This document shows, piece after piece, positions 37,601 to 40,600 of a stretch of 64,000 bases of DNA. Below the pieces are notes generated by a model. The model did not search any database, had not been told where the DNA came from, and saw nothing but the letters and a program-made list of their open reading frames with translations. A program made the position numbers and the translations under genes. Source of the DNA: Plutella xylostella (taxonomy: Eukaryota; Arthropoda; Insecta; Lepidoptera; Plutellidae); contig NC_063997.1 in assembly GCF_932276165.1 (NCBI RefSeq), positions 10,736,001-10,800,000 of the forward strand. The letters run 5' to 3'. Within the stretch, counting starts at the first letter, position 1, and every line of letters begins with the position of its first letter.

Positions 37601-40600
37601 ACATGTAGCTCCACCTCACATACCTAGAGCTGGAGAAGGAGTGCGGGCTGCTGACGGCGTCTCTCCGGGAGAAGGTGGCGGCGCGGCGGCGCGACCTGGC
37701 GCTGGCGCTCACGGACGCGGCGCGCCGGCGCGTGCGCATGACCGCGCCCGACCTGCGGGTCAGTGTATATAGTGTAGTATATAGACACATGTAGCTCCAC
37801 CTCACATACCTGCAGCTGCAGAAGGAGTGAGATTTGACCCCACATATGGGGGTGTTTTCTCGATGAAAACACTCGTAGAATATACCCTTAAAGTTTGTCG
37901 GGTTCGAAAAACAACACATTGTATATAATAAACGACTTCTATTAGATACCGACGTGAGTTTTTCTTTGCTTTTGTTGTTGAATATTTGCCTAACAATAGA
38001 AGAATACACAGTGGGAGTTTATCAGTTTACTTCCCGTGAGCAGGGATAAATACGTATAACCAATATACTAAACTACTTCTATTAGGGGCCGACTTGACTT
38101 TTACATTGCGTTTGTCGTGTACGGTTCGAGAAATGAAAAATTTAACCGAATTTTAGGCAGAAGAGTTATCATCTAGCGGTACACACGCTGCACTAACCCA
38201 CCGCCATACACGGTCTCCTTTACTTTCCGCTACTCAAAGAAAAGACCCATCTGAATTTCCGCACCTATAGTTACTTATTACTAGTACTGGCAGACTTACT
38301 AACAGATTGCGATGTCTTCCAGCGCGCACTACAAGCGGCCGCGCGGGAATTGGCGCAAGATGACCCGCAGGCGGGCTGGTCGCGCGCCGCTACTCTGCTA
38401 CTCGAGGTTAGTGGGGGCTTTGATTGTTATTGAATAGTACAGGGTGTCGCAAAAAATAGTATAATAAGAAGGGGTTTTTTATTGATTAATTTTATTATTG
38501 TACAATTAAAATACTGCATTTAGGTGGAATAGCACCAAACGCTAAACGTATTTAGTAGCCTGTCTAATGTCTGTCAGTTAGTACAAAATATATTTAAAAT
38601 CAATACGTTTAGCGTTTAGTAAAAGTGACCCTTAAACTTTTTCGGTCGAAATATGGCAACATTTTAACTTTTCTACCAGTTGAATTGAATTGAATTATTC
38701 AGAATCTAACCTCCATTTACCCCCTCAGGTGTTCGACTCAGACATCCTAGTGCCGCTAGAAGAGGGCTGTCCTCGAGTGCCTCTAGAGTGCGGCCCCGGC
38801 GCGGCGGCGTGGAGCGCCCTCTGCCGGGACGAGGCGCCGCCCGACGTGTTGGCCGACCGCGACGACTGGCTCACTGGTAATAGCTCACCCTGCACGTGCC
38901 CGCTCACTGGTAATAGCTCACCCTGCACGTGCCCGCTCACTGATAGAGCGGACGAGGCGCCGCCCGACGTGCTGGCCGCGACGACTGGCTCACTGGTAAT
39001 AGCTCACCCTGCAGCGTGCCCGCTCACTGATAGGAGCTTACCCTGTTGCGTGACTGGGTCAACGGAAGGAGGGTTATCCTACTCACTAGCTAACTAGTGC
39101 GTAGATGACTCTTTGGACTACTGTAACAAACCAAAGTTCATGTGGTTGTGCAAAAACAAGTCTTTTTTCTCTATTCAGCCTTCTTAGTGACCTTTACTAT
39201 TATTATATTATCTATGGCACAGGCTCACGAGTCTGCGATCTCCAGTGAAGAAATAAACTTTGTACTACTTATAAAAGCCATAACACGATGGCTTCAGTTT
39301 TTTTTTTTTTTTTTTAAAGATTTTATTATCACTCCACAGACTTTATGTCCGTGCCTTTTTGAGAGATCAATATATTGTGAGAGTTTGGTTGTTTTTTGTC
39401 TTCATCTTTTAACTACTCACTACTCAATGTGGAAGCTTATAATATATATATTTTATCTTTTATATATATATACCTCTATATTATTAATTTTTTTTTTTTT
39501 TTTTGCACTCCTGGAGGAAAATTTACACAGACACCTGGGAAGGGGACCCAGGTAGTGTCGGCCTTTAACCGACTAAAAACCCCCAATTGTGCATTTCTTG
39601 TTTTTTTTTTTTTTTTTTTTCTTTGTTTCACACAGTCACACTTACAATGGACAACATTTCATTTTCTTTACCCTATATTTTTATTAGCTATTCGGAAAGT
39701 TTATAGAAAATTAGTGAACCCGTATTTTTTTATTTTGTATATACATTAATTTTTGCATGTTATTTTTAACTTTAAAGTTAATTATTTTAAAACCGGAAGT
39801 GACTTCACATATTAGGCTCAATTTTTATTTTTGTCTATTGCCGGAGTCTCGAAAAAAACATAAATGACACTGACAAGTGACATTTAAACTTTGTTTACAT
39901 GCCAACCAACAAATGGGTCATTTTCAAATGACATTGATATTTCTGATGATGGAAAGTAGGTACTTATCATGTAAAAAAAAGCAGAAGCACTTTTTCAACT
40001 GTGTAGGCGGTGGCATGCTCTGGGATATATTATATAGAGGTCATCTCTTAATAATAAATAAAAAAAATAGTCAGAAAGAGTCAGAACAGAATTAATGAAA
40101 ATGACCCAAATAAACAACAACGTCACGATAAAACGTCAACGTCAATCAAAAATGAAAGTGACAGTTACTTTGTTTTTAAATCTATGGGCTTTGATCATCA
40201 AAATGCATCGCACCTGATGCATGACGTCATCAGCACTTTTTTACTATTTTATGATTTTCTCGAAAATGATACATCCTAAAATACAAAAACATTTTTTTTG
40301 TGGCCTTTAGAGCTAAATCTCGAAATGGTTTTCGATTTATAGCAGCTTTAGTTTTTTGAAATGTTGTCCATTATAATGGCAACAAACATTTGGAGGGTAG
40401 GGCCAGTGTCAGCTGTCTTCAGAGAACTTAACAGACGCCTGTCAGTGGCCACACACTCCTTTTGTCATCGCTGTTGTTTTGCCTGGTGTTAATGTGTGAC
40501 AGTGTTCTTAAAACTATCTTAATTTTATTGGTTAGTTCTTATACAGATAATATTAATTCATGATATACTATACAATACCTACATATCAAAACTATACAAT

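Noticed and set aside
37185..38009. 274-codon minus-strand frame
   Set aside because: By-product of the 186-bp tandem exon array, whose period is a multiple of three; composition is Arg/Ser repeats complementary to the real exon.
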